Source: Cornus controversa
Taxonomy: Eukaryota > Streptophyta > Magnoliopsida > Cornales > Cornaceae
Assembly: GCA_026545225.1 (NCBI GenBank)
Contig: CM048847.1
Span: 4,650,001-4,714,000 of the forward strand
Reading direction: 5' to 3'
DNA length: 64,000 bases
Shown: positions 23,145-39,600 of the stretch, one piece after another
Numbering within the stretch: position 1 is the stretch's first letter
Layout of the letters: every line of letters begins with the position of its first letter
Program-made: the position numbers and the translations under genes
Notes under the pieces: model-generated
What the model was told of the DNA's origin: nothing
What the model saw: the letters and a program-made list of their open reading frames with translations, nothing else
Databases searched by the model: none

Positions 23145-26100
23145 TGTCACGCCCTGATTCCCGAGGTCCGGAAACCGAGGTGTGAACCCCGTGAGATCAC
23201 CCTCACGACATAACCTCCACCTGATCATACAATTCAATTTTCTATTATTTGTACGAAAATCGGGCATGACCCATTCTAAATAATCAGCTCCTGGCATATT
23301 ACACCTGCTTTACAATTCATATGGACACTTCTGGGCACGTGTCCCCCCAGCATTTATATCTAACAGTAAATATGGACACTTCTGGGCCCGTGTCCCCCCA
23401 ATATTTCTACAACATGCATAAACAATCATAAATATACATGCCTCAGTCCTTGAATGTCCGTATTAAATACATACATACATCACATGAATAAATACAACTG
23501 AAGGGACTGAATCTACGTAATCGCCTCATACATTTAATCGAAATGTAATACATCTATCTATCCAAAATCCTGAACATAAATTAGATTCTAAGGAATCTAA
23601 TTACTACCTCTGTAACTGGTGCTATCAGTTTCCCCAACTGACTCCAAAACCAGCAACACCTGCAAAACCTGGGAGGGGGTGAGCTCAAAGGCCCAACAAG
23701 GTATGTAGAACCATACTATCACTGCTGCAGCAGGTCAATCCTCACATATTCTCAAAAATATACTTATACACTTAAATATATCACAATATTTAAAACCATG
23801 CCCCACCTAGCATGCATGAACCAATGATGTATATGGCTACTCTAGCACATATGAACATACAAAATCCACTATACATGATTTTAGAAATCATTTTCAACAT
23901 GCCTGAGAACAGTAGACATTCCGCACCAATATGTATGTAGAACATATATGTCAAAACATTTACATGGCCAATGTAATCATCTACCACATTTCCTACTCGA
24001 CAAGTAGCAATCCCAAATGCAATGAAGATGCATTTAAACAGGAAAACATGCTTAACAGATAAACACATAAGCATAAATGTATTTTTCACCTTCCACGGTC
24101 ATAATCCGATACATAGGACAAGCATCAAAGCTTGCACGTACTCTCACTCTCGGTCCTCATCCGATACCCCACATGATTGGCCCGCTCCGAGGATCATGTG
24201 ACCTAGGACAACTCCAATAACCATCCTATGACCTTGACCTACTCCGCCAACGTCATACTTCCGGGGCAATATTTTGGTTTGCCCATTGGTGATTAGACCA
24301 TATCAGCACCGTCACCAATTATTTGTCTACTCAAGGTGATTAGACCATATCAGCACCGTCACCGAGTACTGGGTAACTCGAAGTGGTTAGACCATATCAG
24401 CACCGCCACTGAGCTTATTTTGACTCAAGATGATTAGACCATATCAGCACCGTCACCGAGTCTTAGATGGTTCAAGGTGGTTAGACCATATCAGCACCGC
24501 CACCGAGTATTTACCTACTCCAAGGTGGATAGACCACTGTCACCGAGTATTTACCTACTCCAAGGTGACATAACCGCTCCAACGCCCTCACCGTGACCGA
24601 GTATTGACCTACTCTGGGTGATTTGCCTACTTTAAGACCACAACCATACCCGAGTATTAACCTACTCTAGGTAATTCGACCACACTTCCCCGTTTCCTCA
24701 CAACGGCCCCATATATGCATTTCAAACATATAAACACTAAGCATTCAATTTTGTGCTTCACAATGTACAAGCCAGTTTTAAGAAAACATAGTGTACATTT
24801 CGTCCCCGCATAACCACACATATAATTACCTATACATGTAAACCCACGTACAATCACGTATGTGTCATTTCCCTCCTATACATGCAATATGGATGCATAT
24901 ATACATAGCATAGTACTTTCATGCTTCAATCCATGCTTATGAATACTAAAAAGAAGTATCTAGCATGCTTCTCATCACATTCCAACACATATAGCACATA
25001 TATGTTCAATACCCGCATAACACATCACATATGCCAACAATTTCAACCCTAGCACTTATTTATCATGCTATAACCCATGCATACATTTTCTATAAACAGA
25101 TAGCATGCATTTCATTCCCGTAAACCCACATGTAATCACGTACATGTCAAATCATGCATATAAATCACATATGCACCTACACTAGCATAAATATCGTCAT
25201 ATTCTCATTCAATGCATGTATTCACTACAAGTAGCTAACATACATTCAAATCACAATATATATACACATATATCTATTACGTCACCCACATATGTATCAA
25301 GAACATATAAAACACTTGGCACATTTCATGCTTTTCAAATGCTCGCCAAAAGTTATATTCAACTTAGCATGTATTTCTACCACTGCAACCATATATATAT
25401 AATCACATATATATATATATATATATATTGAACATCATGCATATAAGTCACATATGCATACAATATAACACATAGCTAAACAGATATTATTTAGCAAACT
25501 TTTCATAAATTTTAATCTATACATACATGCATACCACAATGCAAATAGGCGATAAATCTAACATGTTATCGCTTCCCAAACCCGTACATACATATATACA
25601 CACACACACATATGTATATCCTCTCATATCCTATGTATGCACGACGTCCACCTATACCCACATATATATAAGCACCTGTATATATATGTATATACACATA
25701 CCACATATGATTAAATTAATAACATATGTAAATTACTCAACGTAAATAAAAAGTACGTAAGAGGTAGAGGCAAGAATCAACTTGCCTTAGGTCCGGCTCT
25801 CAACCGGTCTGTGCCTGTAAAGCGGTCCTCTTCCAAGTCCGGTCCAGTCCTGTGTCAAAACCCACCCAACTGATCCAACTGAACCTTCGTTAAATTGACC
25901 CAATTCCAAGGTCCAATTCATTACTCTAACTTGCTTCATAAACCATGCTTAGCCCACTTGCCCAATTTAATCAATTTGAGGCCCAATTCACATCAACCAA
26001 ACCTAATATGGAAGCCTAACCCAGCCGAACTATCTACTGTCATGGGGCCAATTCCATTGATACCCAAACCGTGAGAAATCTCCACATGGCTGCCAAGGCC

Positions 26101-27437
26101 CCATAGCCGAACTCCATATACTCACTATCAACTATGATAGCCCATCAACCATGGTCACCCCCACCATCATCAACCCCAAGCAAAAACCATGCAAACCAGC
26201 CCATTGAAGCTCCATGAACAATTCACAGCCATTAATGGCTGACCCAAACATTATGAATCACCAAACAACCACCCGAAGCCAGCCTGAACTGAAGACCCAC
26301 AAGTCCACGGCGTTGCAACCACCACGCCTGACCAATCGGTGATCAATGGAGCTCCAAATAGCCCCTAATCGAGCCACCCCCTGCTGCCAAACAACCCTCG
26401 TCCGACACCACCATGTACACCGAAACCATGAGCAAACCGAGGAAAAAAACCCACCCAACCGAGCCTCCACCAGCCACGGTCTCCTGCCGAAGAAGACCCA
26501 TGAGCCCAGCCGTGAGCCACCCCGATAAGCTGTCCGAACAGCCGTGAAAGCCCAGACCCACCGTGAGCAACCGAAGCCCATCGGCCAGTTCGAGCCAAGA
26601 AGGGCCTCAGTCGAACCCCGCTGCAACAATCGAGAACCACCACTGCCAGCAGACCACCGCGAGCCGCCGTCACCGGCCCACCGCCAGCGAACCCACGCCG
26701 TCCCCAGCACTCGCCGGAACCAACAAACTCCAGTCGCGAAACCCCTTTCGCGAACGGCTCCATCGCACCGAGCCACCACGCGCACCTCCTCCAACCCGCG
26801 AACCCATTGGCGACCGAACCCAGTCCGTGGGACTACCTCCAGCCGTCGCCGCCTTCAGCCGCCACTCCAGCCGCTGCCGGAGCACCACCAGCCGAAGCCC
26901 CTTCTTCTTCTCTCCCGATCTCGGCTTCTCTCTTTCTCTCTCCCCGATTCTCTCTCTTCCTCTTCTTTTCTTTTCTTTTCTTTTTCTTTCTTTTCCCTTT
27001 TTCTTTTTCCCTTTCTTCTTTTCTCCTTGGTCAGCCGACCACCCACTCCTTACCTTCTTTTCTTATCCTCCTCCACACAAATATATATCTATATATTATT
27101 TATATATACACATAACATATGCACATATACTTGTAATCTTGCATGTGCACCCACACTCCTTCATAATTGCATATAAGCCCACACACATACACACTTTTAT
27201 GTGTATATATAATAAAGCATGTACTCAATAAATATATTTATAATTTAATATAAATATATCCCACATATATATATATATATCCATATATATATATATATAT
27301 ATACATGCCTCCTCCGGCATTACTATAATTCCACGTATATATATAATTAACGTCTTTCCAAATTTTAATTTATTCGAAAAAAAATCGGTCCGGTCCAAAA
27401 TCACCCGGAACCGGTCAAAATTATTCCGGTCCTTACA
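23145..27437 (-). repeat. B array LTR 3
   Basis: The 4293-bp LTR is almost identical to LTR 4. Its left half shares GAAGGGACTG (near 23503) and TTTGTACGAAA with LTRs 4 and 5. Confidence 0.9.
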
Positions 27438-29915
27438 ACCTCCCCTCCTTCAAGGAATTTCGTCCTCGAAATTTGCATAGTCATGGTCCTTCCAAAACCA
27501 ATCCATACCGGACGTCATTCTCGCCAATGATCGTCACTTCCTCTCTTTTCACGTACCCTAGGCGCTACACTTGTAACACCTAACTCATAACACTCAAGTC
27601 TTGCACACAGTGCATCTCGACTTGCTTCCTAGAGTCCACAGTCTCTACCTCAAGACCTATCCAGTCCATCTCTATCTCTAGTCTAAGGCAACACCTTTGA
27701 CTAATCATTCCAATCACTCACAGTGATATATCCCCTATAATCTGGGATCATCAATACTCAAAGTCATTCTTTTATTATCAAACATGACTTTCAATCTCTG
27801 GCATACCATTCCCGGGCTCAGTCCAATATCCTGGGCATCATCACAACACAAACCACATCAATCCAGTGCACATCACAAGCGCACTCACCAGCAAGGCACA
27901 TGACGGTGTACTCGCCGATAAAAACAACACAAACAGTGTACTTGCCGCAGCAAGCCACACAATCCTGCCCAGTCTCATAGACTACAACCCACTGGAATCC
28001 AATGCCAAGTCCAGGATCTCACATCCCGCTGGTTTCACAATCTCATTATTCAAGAGGAGAACCATTTCCCGTTTTCATCCTTCACACAAAGAAGCCAGTT
28101 GACAATTAGAGAGAATTCCTTTCATATTAGCACTTCACTTTAGACAACCCCTACCGATGAAAGTTTGAGGTCACCTACAGTAGCCAAACAGCAGCCATAC
28201 AGTGGCCGCAGCCCACTGCGTCTACACGTCCACTGCGTCCACCTCTCCCCTTCACGGCAAGAAATTATCCTCACTTCAGATACCATATGTCAGGATCCTC
28301 ACCCACTATCAACCCATCCTTCTCTTAACATCATATCCACACTATGATCCAACTGCATCAATCATGCGTATATCACAGTACACCACTGAGGTCAAGGCAC
28401 ATAAGGAGTGCACTTGTCAAAACAAATCATCCAATCCCGTCCATTTTTGTGGACTACGTTCCATTGGCATTTAGTGCCAAGATTAGGGTTTTACATGCCC
28501 TTAACTTCACAAATCTCATTTCCTAAGGAATGAATCCAATTTACTTACTCGTCCATTAATCCTAACGGACGTTTCCGGCTTCCCGGGTATTTATCCATTC
28601 CTTTCCAGCATCTCCTTTGAGACTCCAAGATCCTGACTGCTTCGTCTAGGACCCCACAATTCCAGACTTACTTTCAAAGCCTATCACTACATGTCTATTT
28701 CAACATCACCGTCCACTCGGCTTCAAACCTCTACCCAGGTTTACCAATCCTCAAAACCAGAACTTCTAGGTGACTACATGTCACTACTAGCCATGCAACG
28801 CAAAATGAAACACTAAAGTGCAATGTTCAATTACATGAATCACATATACCACATAGCATATAACACACAACATGCTAATCAAATAAACACGTACCATGCA
28901 TGATATGACGTATGATGCATAAATCAAGACCCTAGCCCTCGGGCTAATACTAGGAAAATACCCCTGACCGTACACGATCCTGGTACCTCCTCTACCTGAG
29001 CAAGCGTGTAAAACATGGCCCAGTCCCACTAGTACACGCACATACTAGAACACAAAATCTAGAGTGGTTCAAACCGACCTACTCTCATCCTCTGTACTCA
29101 TTGGTAAACACCTACCAATCTATCCACCTCTGTAGTCTAAGGTAGCAACCTTGACTATCAATACCAATCACCTTCAGTGACATATCCCTACTATTGGGAA
29201 TTCTTTATCCATCGTCGTCCAGACGAAACAACTCAACATCCACAAGAGCCAACGTATTGTAAGAGAAACGCTAATCCAAGAAAAATGTCTGGCCAGGCCA
29301 CTTTTCTCAGTTAGCCCAACTCCGGCAATATGCCTCCCTTATATCCCATCTCAATCCCAATTGCCAACCCCGGCAACCCACTTACCAACCTCATAAGTCC
29401 CTAAGTATTTCTAAGGACTTAAACACTCGCAAACTTCATTGCTGTATCTCTTCATTACTCACTAATGAGACTTAATCACCAAATCAAAGGTCTAAACTCA
29501 ACCAATTCTGGGAGTTATTACCAATCGAAACTAGTTTCACACACCAACACTTTGATCTTCCATTAGGATTGCTCAAACCGAGCAAATCACCCCACTACCG
29601 TCCATAGGCAATCAAACCTATCATCTAGACAACTATCAACCATTGCCTACCTCAAAATCAACACGTGATTTGACCATCCGTCCTTAGGTATTCGAACCTA
29701 CGACTTTGATACCCTAGGTTTTCAAACCTAATGCTTTAACAGCAATCAAGAGTTCCTCGAATCCTCAACCCTTACTCGTCGCCCCTAGGTATTCCAACCT
29801 AGTGCTCTCGTAGTATTCGGGTATTAGGTACATAATTCAACCTTCTCAACCATACACGTGGCATGTCCATTCCCGTCGTCCCTAGGTATTCCAACCTAGA
29901 GCTCTGATACCATTC
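27438..29915 (-). mobile_element. B array internal region 3 (non-coding)
   Basis: The 2478-bp region has the primer site complement at 29901-29912. It shares CCAATCCCGTCC and AACATGGCCCAG with region 4 only, marking these two as the most recent duplication. Confidence 0.88.
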
Positions 29916-32900
29916 TGTCACGCCCTGATTCCCGAGGTCCGGAAACCGAGGTGTGAACCCCGTGAGATCACCCTCACGACATAACCTCCACCTGATCATA
30001 CAATTCAATTTTCTATTATTTGTACGAAAATCGGGCATGACCCATTCTAAATAATCAGCTCCTGGCATATTACACCTGCTTTACAATTCATATGGACACT
30101 TCTGGGCACGTGTCCCCCCAGCATTTATATCTAACAGTAAATATGGACACTTCTGGGCCCGTGTCCCCCCAATATTTCTACAACATGCATAAACAATCAT
30201 AAATATACATGCCTCAGTCCTTGAATGTCCGTATTAAATACATACATACATCACATGAATAAATACAACTGAAGGGACTGAATCTACGTAATCGCCTCAT
30301 ACATTTAATCGAAATGTAATACATCTATCTATCCAAAATCCTGAACATAAATTAGATTCTAAGGAATCTAATTACTACCTCTGTAACTGGTGCTATCAGT
30401 TTCCCCAACTGACTCCAAAACCAGCAACACCTGCAAAACCTGGGAGGGGGTGAGCTCAAAGGCCCAACAAGGTATGTAGAACCATACTATCACTGCTGCA
30501 GCAGGTCAATCCTCACATATTCTCAAAAATATACTTATACACTTAAATATATCACAATATTTAAAACCATGCCCCACCTAGCATGCATGAACCAATGATG
30601 TATATGGCTACTCTAGCACATATGAACATACAAAATCCACTATACATGATTTTAGAAATCATTTTCAACATGCCTGAGAACAGTAGACATTCCGCACCAA
30701 TATGTATGTAGAACATATATGTCAAAACATTTACATGGCCAATGTAATCATCTACCACATTTCCTACTCGACAAGTAGCAATCCCAAATGCAATGAAGAT
30801 GCATTTAAACAGGAAAACATGCTTAACAGATAAACACATAAGCATAAATGTATTTTTCACCTTCCACGGTCATAATCCGATACATAGGACAAGCATCAAA
30901 GCTTGCACGTACTCTCACTCTCGGTCCTCATCCGATACCCCACATGATTGGCCCGCTCCGAGGATCATGTGACCTAGGACAACTCCAATAACCATCCTAT
31001 GACCTTGACCTACTCCGCCAACGTCATACTTCCGGGGCAATATTTTGGTTTGCCCATTGGTGATTAGACCATATCAGCACCGTCACCAATTATTTGTCTA
31101 CTCAAGGTGATTAGACCATATCAGCACCGTCACCGAGTACTGGGTAACTCGAAGTGGTTAGACCATATCAGCACCGCCACTGAGCTTATTTTGACTCAAG
31201 ATGATTAGACCATATCAGCACCGTCACCGAGTCTTAGATGGTTCAAGGTGGTTAGACCATATCAGCACCGCCACCGAGTATTTACCTACTCCAAGGTGGA
31301 TAGACCACTGTCACCGAGTATTTACCTACTCCAAGGTGACATAACCGCTCCAACGCCCTCACCGTGACCGAGTATTGACCTACTCTGGGTGATTTGCCTA
31401 CTTTAAGACCACAACCATACCCGAGTATTAACCTACTCTAGGTAATTCGACCACACTTCCCCGTTTCCTCACAACGGCCCCATATATGCATTTCAAACAT
31501 ATAAACACTAAGCATTCAATTTTGTGCTTCACAATGTACAAGCCAGTTTTAAGAAAACATAGTGTACATTTCGTCCCCGCATAACCACACATATAATTAC
31601 CTATACATGTAAACCCACGTACAATCACGTATGTGTCATTTCCCTCCTATACATGCAATATGGATGCATATATACATAGCATAGTACTTTCATGCTTCAA
31701 TCCATGCTTATGAATACTAAAAAGAAGTATCTAGCATGCTTCTCATCACATTCCAACACATATAGCACATATATGTTCAATACCCGCATAACACATCACA
31801 TATGCCAACAATTTCAACCCTAGCACTTATTTATCATGCTATAACCCATGCATACATTTTCTATAAACAGATAGCATGCATTTCATTCCCGTAAACCCAC
31901 ATGTAATCACGTACATGTCAAATCATGCATATAAATCACATATGCACCTACACTAGCATAAATATCGTCATATTCTCATTCAATGCATGTATTCACTACA
32001 AGTAGCTAACATACATTCAAATCACAATATATATACACATATATCTATTACGTCACCCACATATGTATCAAGAACATATAAAACACTTGGCACATTTCAT
32101 GCTTTTCAAATGCTCGCCAAAAGTTATATTCAACTTAGCATGTATTTCTACCACTGCAACCATATATATATAATCACATATATATATATATATATATATA
32201 TTGAACATCATGCATATAAGTCACATATGCATACAATATAACACATAGCTAAACAGATATTATTTAGCAAACTTTTCATAAATTTTAATCTATACATACA
32301 TGCATACCACAATGCAAATAGGCGATAAATCTAACATGTTATCGCTTCCCAAACCCGTACATACATATATACACACACACACATATGTATATCCTCTCAT
32401 ATCCTATGTATGCACGACGTCCACCTATACCCACATATATATAAGCACCTGTATATATATGTATATACACATACCACATATGATTAAATTAATAACATAT
32501 GTAAATTACTCAACGTAAATAAAAAGTACGTAAGAGGTAGAGGCAAGAATCAACTTGCCTTAGGTCCGGCTCTCAACCGGTCTGTGCCTGTAAAGCGGTC
32601 CTCTTCCAAGTCCGGTCCAGTCCTGTGTCAAAACCCACCCAACTGATCCAACTGAACCTTCGTTAAATTGACCCAATTCCAAGGTCCAATTCATTACTCT
32701 AACTTGCTTCATAAACCATGCTTAGCCCACTTGCCCAATTTAATCAATTTGAGGCCCAATTCACATCAACCAAACCTAATATGGAAGCCTAACCCAGCCG
32801 AACTATCTACTGTCATGGGGCCAATTCCATTGATACCCAAACCGTGAGAAATCTCCACATGGCTGCCAAGGCCCCATAGCCGAACTCCATATACTCACTA

Positions 32901-34210
32901 TCAACTATGATAGCCCATCAACCATGGTCACCCCCACCATCATCAACCCCAAGCAAAAACCATGCAAACCAGCCCATTGAAGCTCCATGAACAATTCACA
33001 GCCATTAATGGCTGACCCAAACATTATGAATCACCAAACAACCACCCGAAGCCAGCCTGAACTGAAGACCCACAAGTCCACGGCGTTGCAACCACCACGC
33101 CTGACCAATCGGTGATCAATGGAGCTCCAAATAGCCCCTAATCGAGCCACCCCCTGCTGCCAAACAACCCTCGTCCGACACCACCATGTACACCGAAACC
33201 ATGAGCAAACCGAGGAAAAAAACCCACCCAACCGAGCCTCCACCAGCCACGGTCTCCTGCCGAAGAAGACCCATGAGCCCAGCCGTGAGCCACCCCGATA
33301 AGCTGTCCGAACAGCCGTGAAAGCCCAGACCCACCGTGAGCAACCGAAGCCCATCGGCCAGTTCGAGCCAAGAAGGGCCTCAGTCGAACCCCGCTGCAAC
33401 AATCGAGAACCACCACTGCCAGCAGACCACCGCGAGCCGCCGTCACCGGCCCACCGCCAGCGAACCCACGCCGTCCCCAGCACTCGCCGGAACCAACAAA
33501 CTCCAGTCGCGAAACCCCTTTCGCGAACGGCTCCATCGCACCGAGCCACCACGCGCACCTCCTCCAACCCGCGAACCCATTGGCGACCGAACCCAGTCCG
33601 TGGGACTACCTCCAGCCGTCGCCGCCTTCAGCCGCCACTCCAGCCGCTGCCGGAGCACCACCAGCCGAAGCCCCTTCTTCTTCTCTCCCGATCTCGGCTT
33701 CTCTCTTTCTCTCTCCCCGATTCTCTCTCTTCCTCTTCTTTTCTTTTCTTTTCTTTTTCTTTCTTTTCCCTTTTTCTTTTTCCCTTTCTTCTTTTCTCCT
33801 TGGTCAGCCGACCACCCACTCCTTACCTTCTTTTCTTATCCTCCTCCACACAAATATATATCTATATATTATTTATATATACACATAACATATGCACATA
33901 TACTTGTAATCTTGCATGTGCACCCACACTCCTTCATAATTGCATATAAGCCCACACACATACACACTTTTATGTGTATATATAATAAAGCATGTACTCA
34001 ATAAATATATTTATAATTTAATATAAATATATCCCACATATATATATATATATCCATATATATATATATATATATACATGCCTCCTCCGGCATTACTATA
34101 ATTCCACGTATATATATAATTAACGTCTTTCCAAATTTTAATTTATTCGAAAAAAAATCGGTCCGGTCCAAAATCACCCGGAACCGGTCAAAATTATTCC
34201 GGTCCTTACA
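29916..34210 (-). repeat. B array LTR 4
   Basis: The 4295-bp LTR differs from LTR 3 almost only in the length of an AT microsatellite. Confidence 0.9.
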
Positions 34211-36688
34211 ACCTCCCCTCCTTCAAGGAATTTCGTCCTCGAAATTTGCATAGTCATGGTCCTTCCAAAACCAATCCATACCGGACGTCATTCTCGCCAA
34301 TGATCGTCACTTCCTCTCTTTTCACGTACCCTAGGCGCTACACTTGTAACACCTAACTCATAACACTCAAGTCTTGCACACAGTGCATCTCGACTTGCTT
34401 CCTAGAGTCCACAGTCTCTACCTCAAGACCTATCCAGTCCATCTCTATCTCTAGTCTAAGGCAACACCTTTGACTAATCATTCCAATCACTCACAGTGAT
34501 ATATCCCCTATAATCTGGGATCATCAATACTCAAAGTCATTCTTTTATTATCAAACATGACTTTCAATCTCTGGCATACCATTCCCGGGCTCAGTCCAAT
34601 ATCCTGGGCATCATCACAACACAAACCACATCAATCCAGTGCACATCACAAGCGCACTCACCAGCAAGGCACATGACGGTGTACTCGCCGATAAAAACAA
34701 CACAAACAGTGTACTTGCCGCAGCAAGCCACACAATCCTGCCCAGTCTCATAGACTACAACCCACTGGAATCCAATGCCAAGTCCAGGATCTCACATCCC
34801 GCTGGTTTCACAATCTCATTATTCAAGAGGAGAACCATTTCCCGTTTTCATCCTTCACACAAAGAAGCCAGTTGACAATTAGAGAGAATTCCTTTCATAT
34901 TAGCACTTCACTTTAGACAACCCCTACCGATGAAAGTTTGAGGTCACCTACAGTAGCCAAACAGCAGCCATACAGTGGCCGCAGCCCACTGCGTCTACAC
35001 GTCCACTGCGTCCACCTCTCCCCTTCACGGCAAGAAATTATCCTCACTTCAGATACCATATGTCAGGATCCTCACCCACTATCAACCCATCCTTCTCTTA
35101 ACATCATATCCACACTATGATCCAACTGCATCAATCATGCGTATATCACAGTACACCACTGAGGTCAAGGCACATAAGGAGTGCACTTGTCAAAACAAAT
35201 CATCCAATCCCGTCCATTTTTGTGGACTACGTTCCATTGGCATTTAGTGCCAAGATTAGGGTTTTACATGCCCTTAACTTCACAAATCTCATTTCCTAAG
35301 GAATGAATCCAATTTACTTACTCGTCCATTAATCCTAACGGACGTTTCCGGCTTCCCGGGTATTTATCCATTCCTTTCCAGCATCTCCTTTGAGACTCCA
35401 AGATCCTGACTGCTTCGTCTAGGACCCCACAATTCCAGACTTACTTTCAAAGCCTATCACTACATGTCTATTTCAACATCACCGTCCACTCGGCTTCAAA
35501 CCTCTACCCAGGTTTACCAATCCTCAAAACCAGAACTTCTAGGTGACTACATGTCACTACTAGCCATGCAACGCAAAATGAAACACTAAAGTGCAATGTT
35601 CAATTACATGAATCACATATACCACATAGCATATAACACACAACATGCTAATCAAATAAACACGTACCATGCATGATATGACGTATGATGCATAAATCAA
35701 GACCCTAGCCCTCGGGCTAATACTAGGAAAATACCCCTGACCGTACACGGTCCTGGTACCTCCTCTACCTGAGCAAGCGTGTAAAACATGGCCCAGTCCC
35801 ACTAGTACACGCACATACTAGAACACAAAATCTAGAGTGGTTCAAACCGACCTACTCTCATCCTCTGTACTCATTGGTAAACACCTACCAATCTATCCAC
35901 CTCTGTAGTCTAAGGTAGCAACCTTGACTATCAATACCAATCACCTTCAGTGACATATCCCTACTATTGGGAATTCTTTATCCATCGTCGTCCAGACGAA
36001 ACAACTCAACATCCACAAGAGCCAACGTATTGTAAGAGAAACGCTAATCCAAGAAAAATGTCTGGCCAGGCCACTTTTCTCAGTTAGCCCAACTCCGGCA
36101 ATATGCCTCCCTTATATCCCATCTCAATCCCAATTGCCAACCCCGGCAACCCACTTACCAACCTCATAAGTCCCTAAGTATTTCTAAGGACTTAAACACT
36201 CGCAAACTTCATTGCTGTATCTCTTCATTACTCACTAATGAGACTTAATCACCAAATCAAAGGTCTAAACTCAACCAATTCTGGGAGTTATTACCAATCG
36301 AAACTAGTTTCACACACCAACACTTTGATCTTCCATTAGGATTGCTCAAACCGAGCAAATCACCCCACTACCGTCCATAGGCAATCAAACCTATCATCTA
36401 GACAACTATCAACCATTGCCTACCTCAAAATCAACACGTGATTTGACCATCCGTCCTTAGGTATTCGAACCTACGACTTTGATACCCTAGGTTTTCAAAC
36501 CTAATGCTTTAACAGCAATCAAGAGTTCCTCGAATCCTCAACCCTTACTCGTCGCCCCTAGGTATTCCAACCTAGTGCTCTCGTAGTATTCGGGTATTAG
36601 GTACATAATTCAACCTTCTCAACCATACACGTGGCATGTCCATTCCCGTCGTCCCTAGGTATTCCAACCTAGAGCTCTGATACCATTC
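34211..36688 (-). mobile_element. B array internal region 4 (non-coding)
   Basis: The 2478-bp region has the primer site complement at 36674-36685. It is nearest to region 3. It has no coding capacity. Confidence 0.88.
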
Positions 36689-39600
36689 TGTCACGCCCTG
36701 ATTCCCGAGGTCCGGAAACCGAGGTGTGAACCCCGTGAGATCACCCTCACGACATAACCTCCACCTGATCATACAATTCAATTTTCTATTATTTGTACGA
36801 AAATCGGGCATGACCCATTCTAAATAATCAGCTCCTGGCATATTACACCTGCTTTACAATTCATATGGACACTTCTGGGCACGTGTCCCCCCAGCATTTA
36901 TATCTAACAGTAAATATGGACACTTCTGGGCCCGTGTCCCCCCAATATTTCTACAACATGCATAAACAATCATAAATATACATGCCTCAGTCCTTGAATG
37001 TCCGTATTAAATACATACATACATCACATGAATAAATACAACTGAAGGGACTGAATCTACGTAATCGCCTCATACATTTAATCGAAATGTAATACATCTA
37101 TCTATCCAAAATCCTGAACATAAATTAGATTCTAAGGAATCTAATTACTACCTCTGTAACTGGTGCTATCAGTTTCCCCAACTGACTCCAAAACCAGCAA
37201 CACCTGCAAAACCTGGGAGGGGGTGAGCTCAAAGGCCCAACAAGGTATGTAGAACCATACTATCACTGCTGCAGCAGGTCAATCCTCACATATTCTCAAA
37301 AATATACTTATACACTTAAATATATCACAATATTTAAAACCATGCCCCACCTAGCATGCATGAACCAATGATGTATATGGCTACTCTAGCACATATGAAC
37401 ATACAAAATCCACTATACATGATTTTAGAAATCATTTTCAACATGCCTGAGAACAGTAGACATTCCGCACCAATATGTATGTAGAACATATATGTCAAAA
37501 CATTTACATGGCCAATGTAATCATCTACCACATTTCCTACTCGACAAGTAGCAATCCCAAATGCAATGAAGATGCATTTAAACAGGAAAACATGCTTAAC
37601 AGATAAACACATAAGCATAAATGTATTTTTCACCTTCCACGGTCATAATCCGATACATAGGACAAGCATCAAAGCTTGCACGTACTCTCACTCTCGGTCC
37701 TCATCCGATACCCCACATGATTGGCCCGCTCCGAGGATCATGTGACCTAGGACAACTCCAATAACCATCCTATGACCTTGACCTACTCCGCCAACGTCAT
37801 ACTTCCGGGGCAATATTTTGGTTTGCCCATTGGTGATTAGACCATATCAGCACCGTCACCAATTATTTGTCTACTCAAGGTGATTAGACCATATCAGCAC
37901 CGTCACCGAGTACTGGGTAACTCGAAGTGGTTAGACCATATCAGCACCGCCACTGAGCTTATTTTGACTCAAGATGATTAGACCATATCAGCACCGTCAC
38001 CGAGTCTTAGATGGTTCAAGGTGGTTAGACCATATCAGCACCGCCACCGAGTATTTACCTACTCCAAGGTGGATAGACCACTGTCACCGAGTATTTACCT
38101 ACTCCAAGGTGACATAACCGCTCCAACGCCCTCACCGTGACCGAGTATTGACCTACTCTGGGTGATTTGCCTACTTTAAGACCACAACTATACCCGAGTA
38201 TTAACCTACTCTAGGTAATTCGACCACACTTCCCCGTTTCCTCACAACGGCCCCATATATGCATTTCAAACATATAAACACTAAGCATTCAATTTTGTGC
38301 TTCACAATGTACAAGCCAGTTTTAAGAAAACATAGTGTACATTTCGTCCCCGCATAACCACACATATAATTACCTATACATGTAAACCCACGTACAATCA
38401 CGTATGTGTCATTTCCCTCCTATACATGCAATATGGATGCATATATACATAGCATAGTACTTTCATGCTTCAATCCATGCTTATGAATACTAAAAAGAAG
38501 TATCTAGCATGCTTCTCATCACATTCCAACACATATAGCACATATATGTTCAATACCCGCATAACACATCACATATGCCAACAATTTCAACCCTAGCACT
38601 TATTTATCATGCTATAACCCATGCATACATTTTCTATAAACAGATAGCATGCATTTCATTCCCGTAAACCCACATGTAATCACGTACATGTCAAATCATG
38701 CATATAAATCACATATGCACCTACACTAGCATAAATATCGTCATATTCTCATTCAATGCATGTATTCACTACAAGTAGCTAACATACATTCAAATCACAA
38801 TATATATACACATATATCTATTACGTCACCCACATATGTATCAAGAACATATAAAACACTTGGCACATTTCATGCTTTTCAAATGCTCGCCAAAAGTTAT
38901 ATTCAACTTAGCATGTATTTCTACCACTGCAACCATATATATATAATCACATATATATATATATATATATATATATTGAACATCATGCATATAAGTCACA
39001 TATGCATACAATATAACACATAGCTAAACAGATATTATTTAGCAAACTTTTCATAAATTTTAATCTATACATACATGCATACCACAATGCAAGTAGGCGA
39101 TAAATCTAACATGTTATCGCTTCCCAAACCCGTACATACATATATACACACACACACATATGTATATCCTCTCATATCCTATGTATGCACGACGTCCACC
39201 TATACCCACATATATATAAGCACCTGTATATATATGTATATACACATACCACATATGATTAAATTAATAACATATGTAAATTACTCAACGTAAATAAAAA
39301 GTACGTAAGAGGTAGAGGCAAGAATCAACTTGCCTTAGGTCCGGCTCTCAACCGGTCTGTGCCTGTAAAGCGGTCCTCTTCCAAGTCCGGTCCAGTCCTG
39401 TGTCAAAACCCACCCAACTGATCCAACTGAACCTTCGTTAAATTGACCCAATTCCAAGGTCCAATTCATTACTCTAACTTGCTTCATAAACCATGCTTAG
39501 CCCACTTGCCCAATTTAATCAATTTGAGGCCCAATTCACATCAACCAAACCTAATATGGAAGCCTAACCCAGCCGAACTATCTACTGTCATGGGGCCAAT

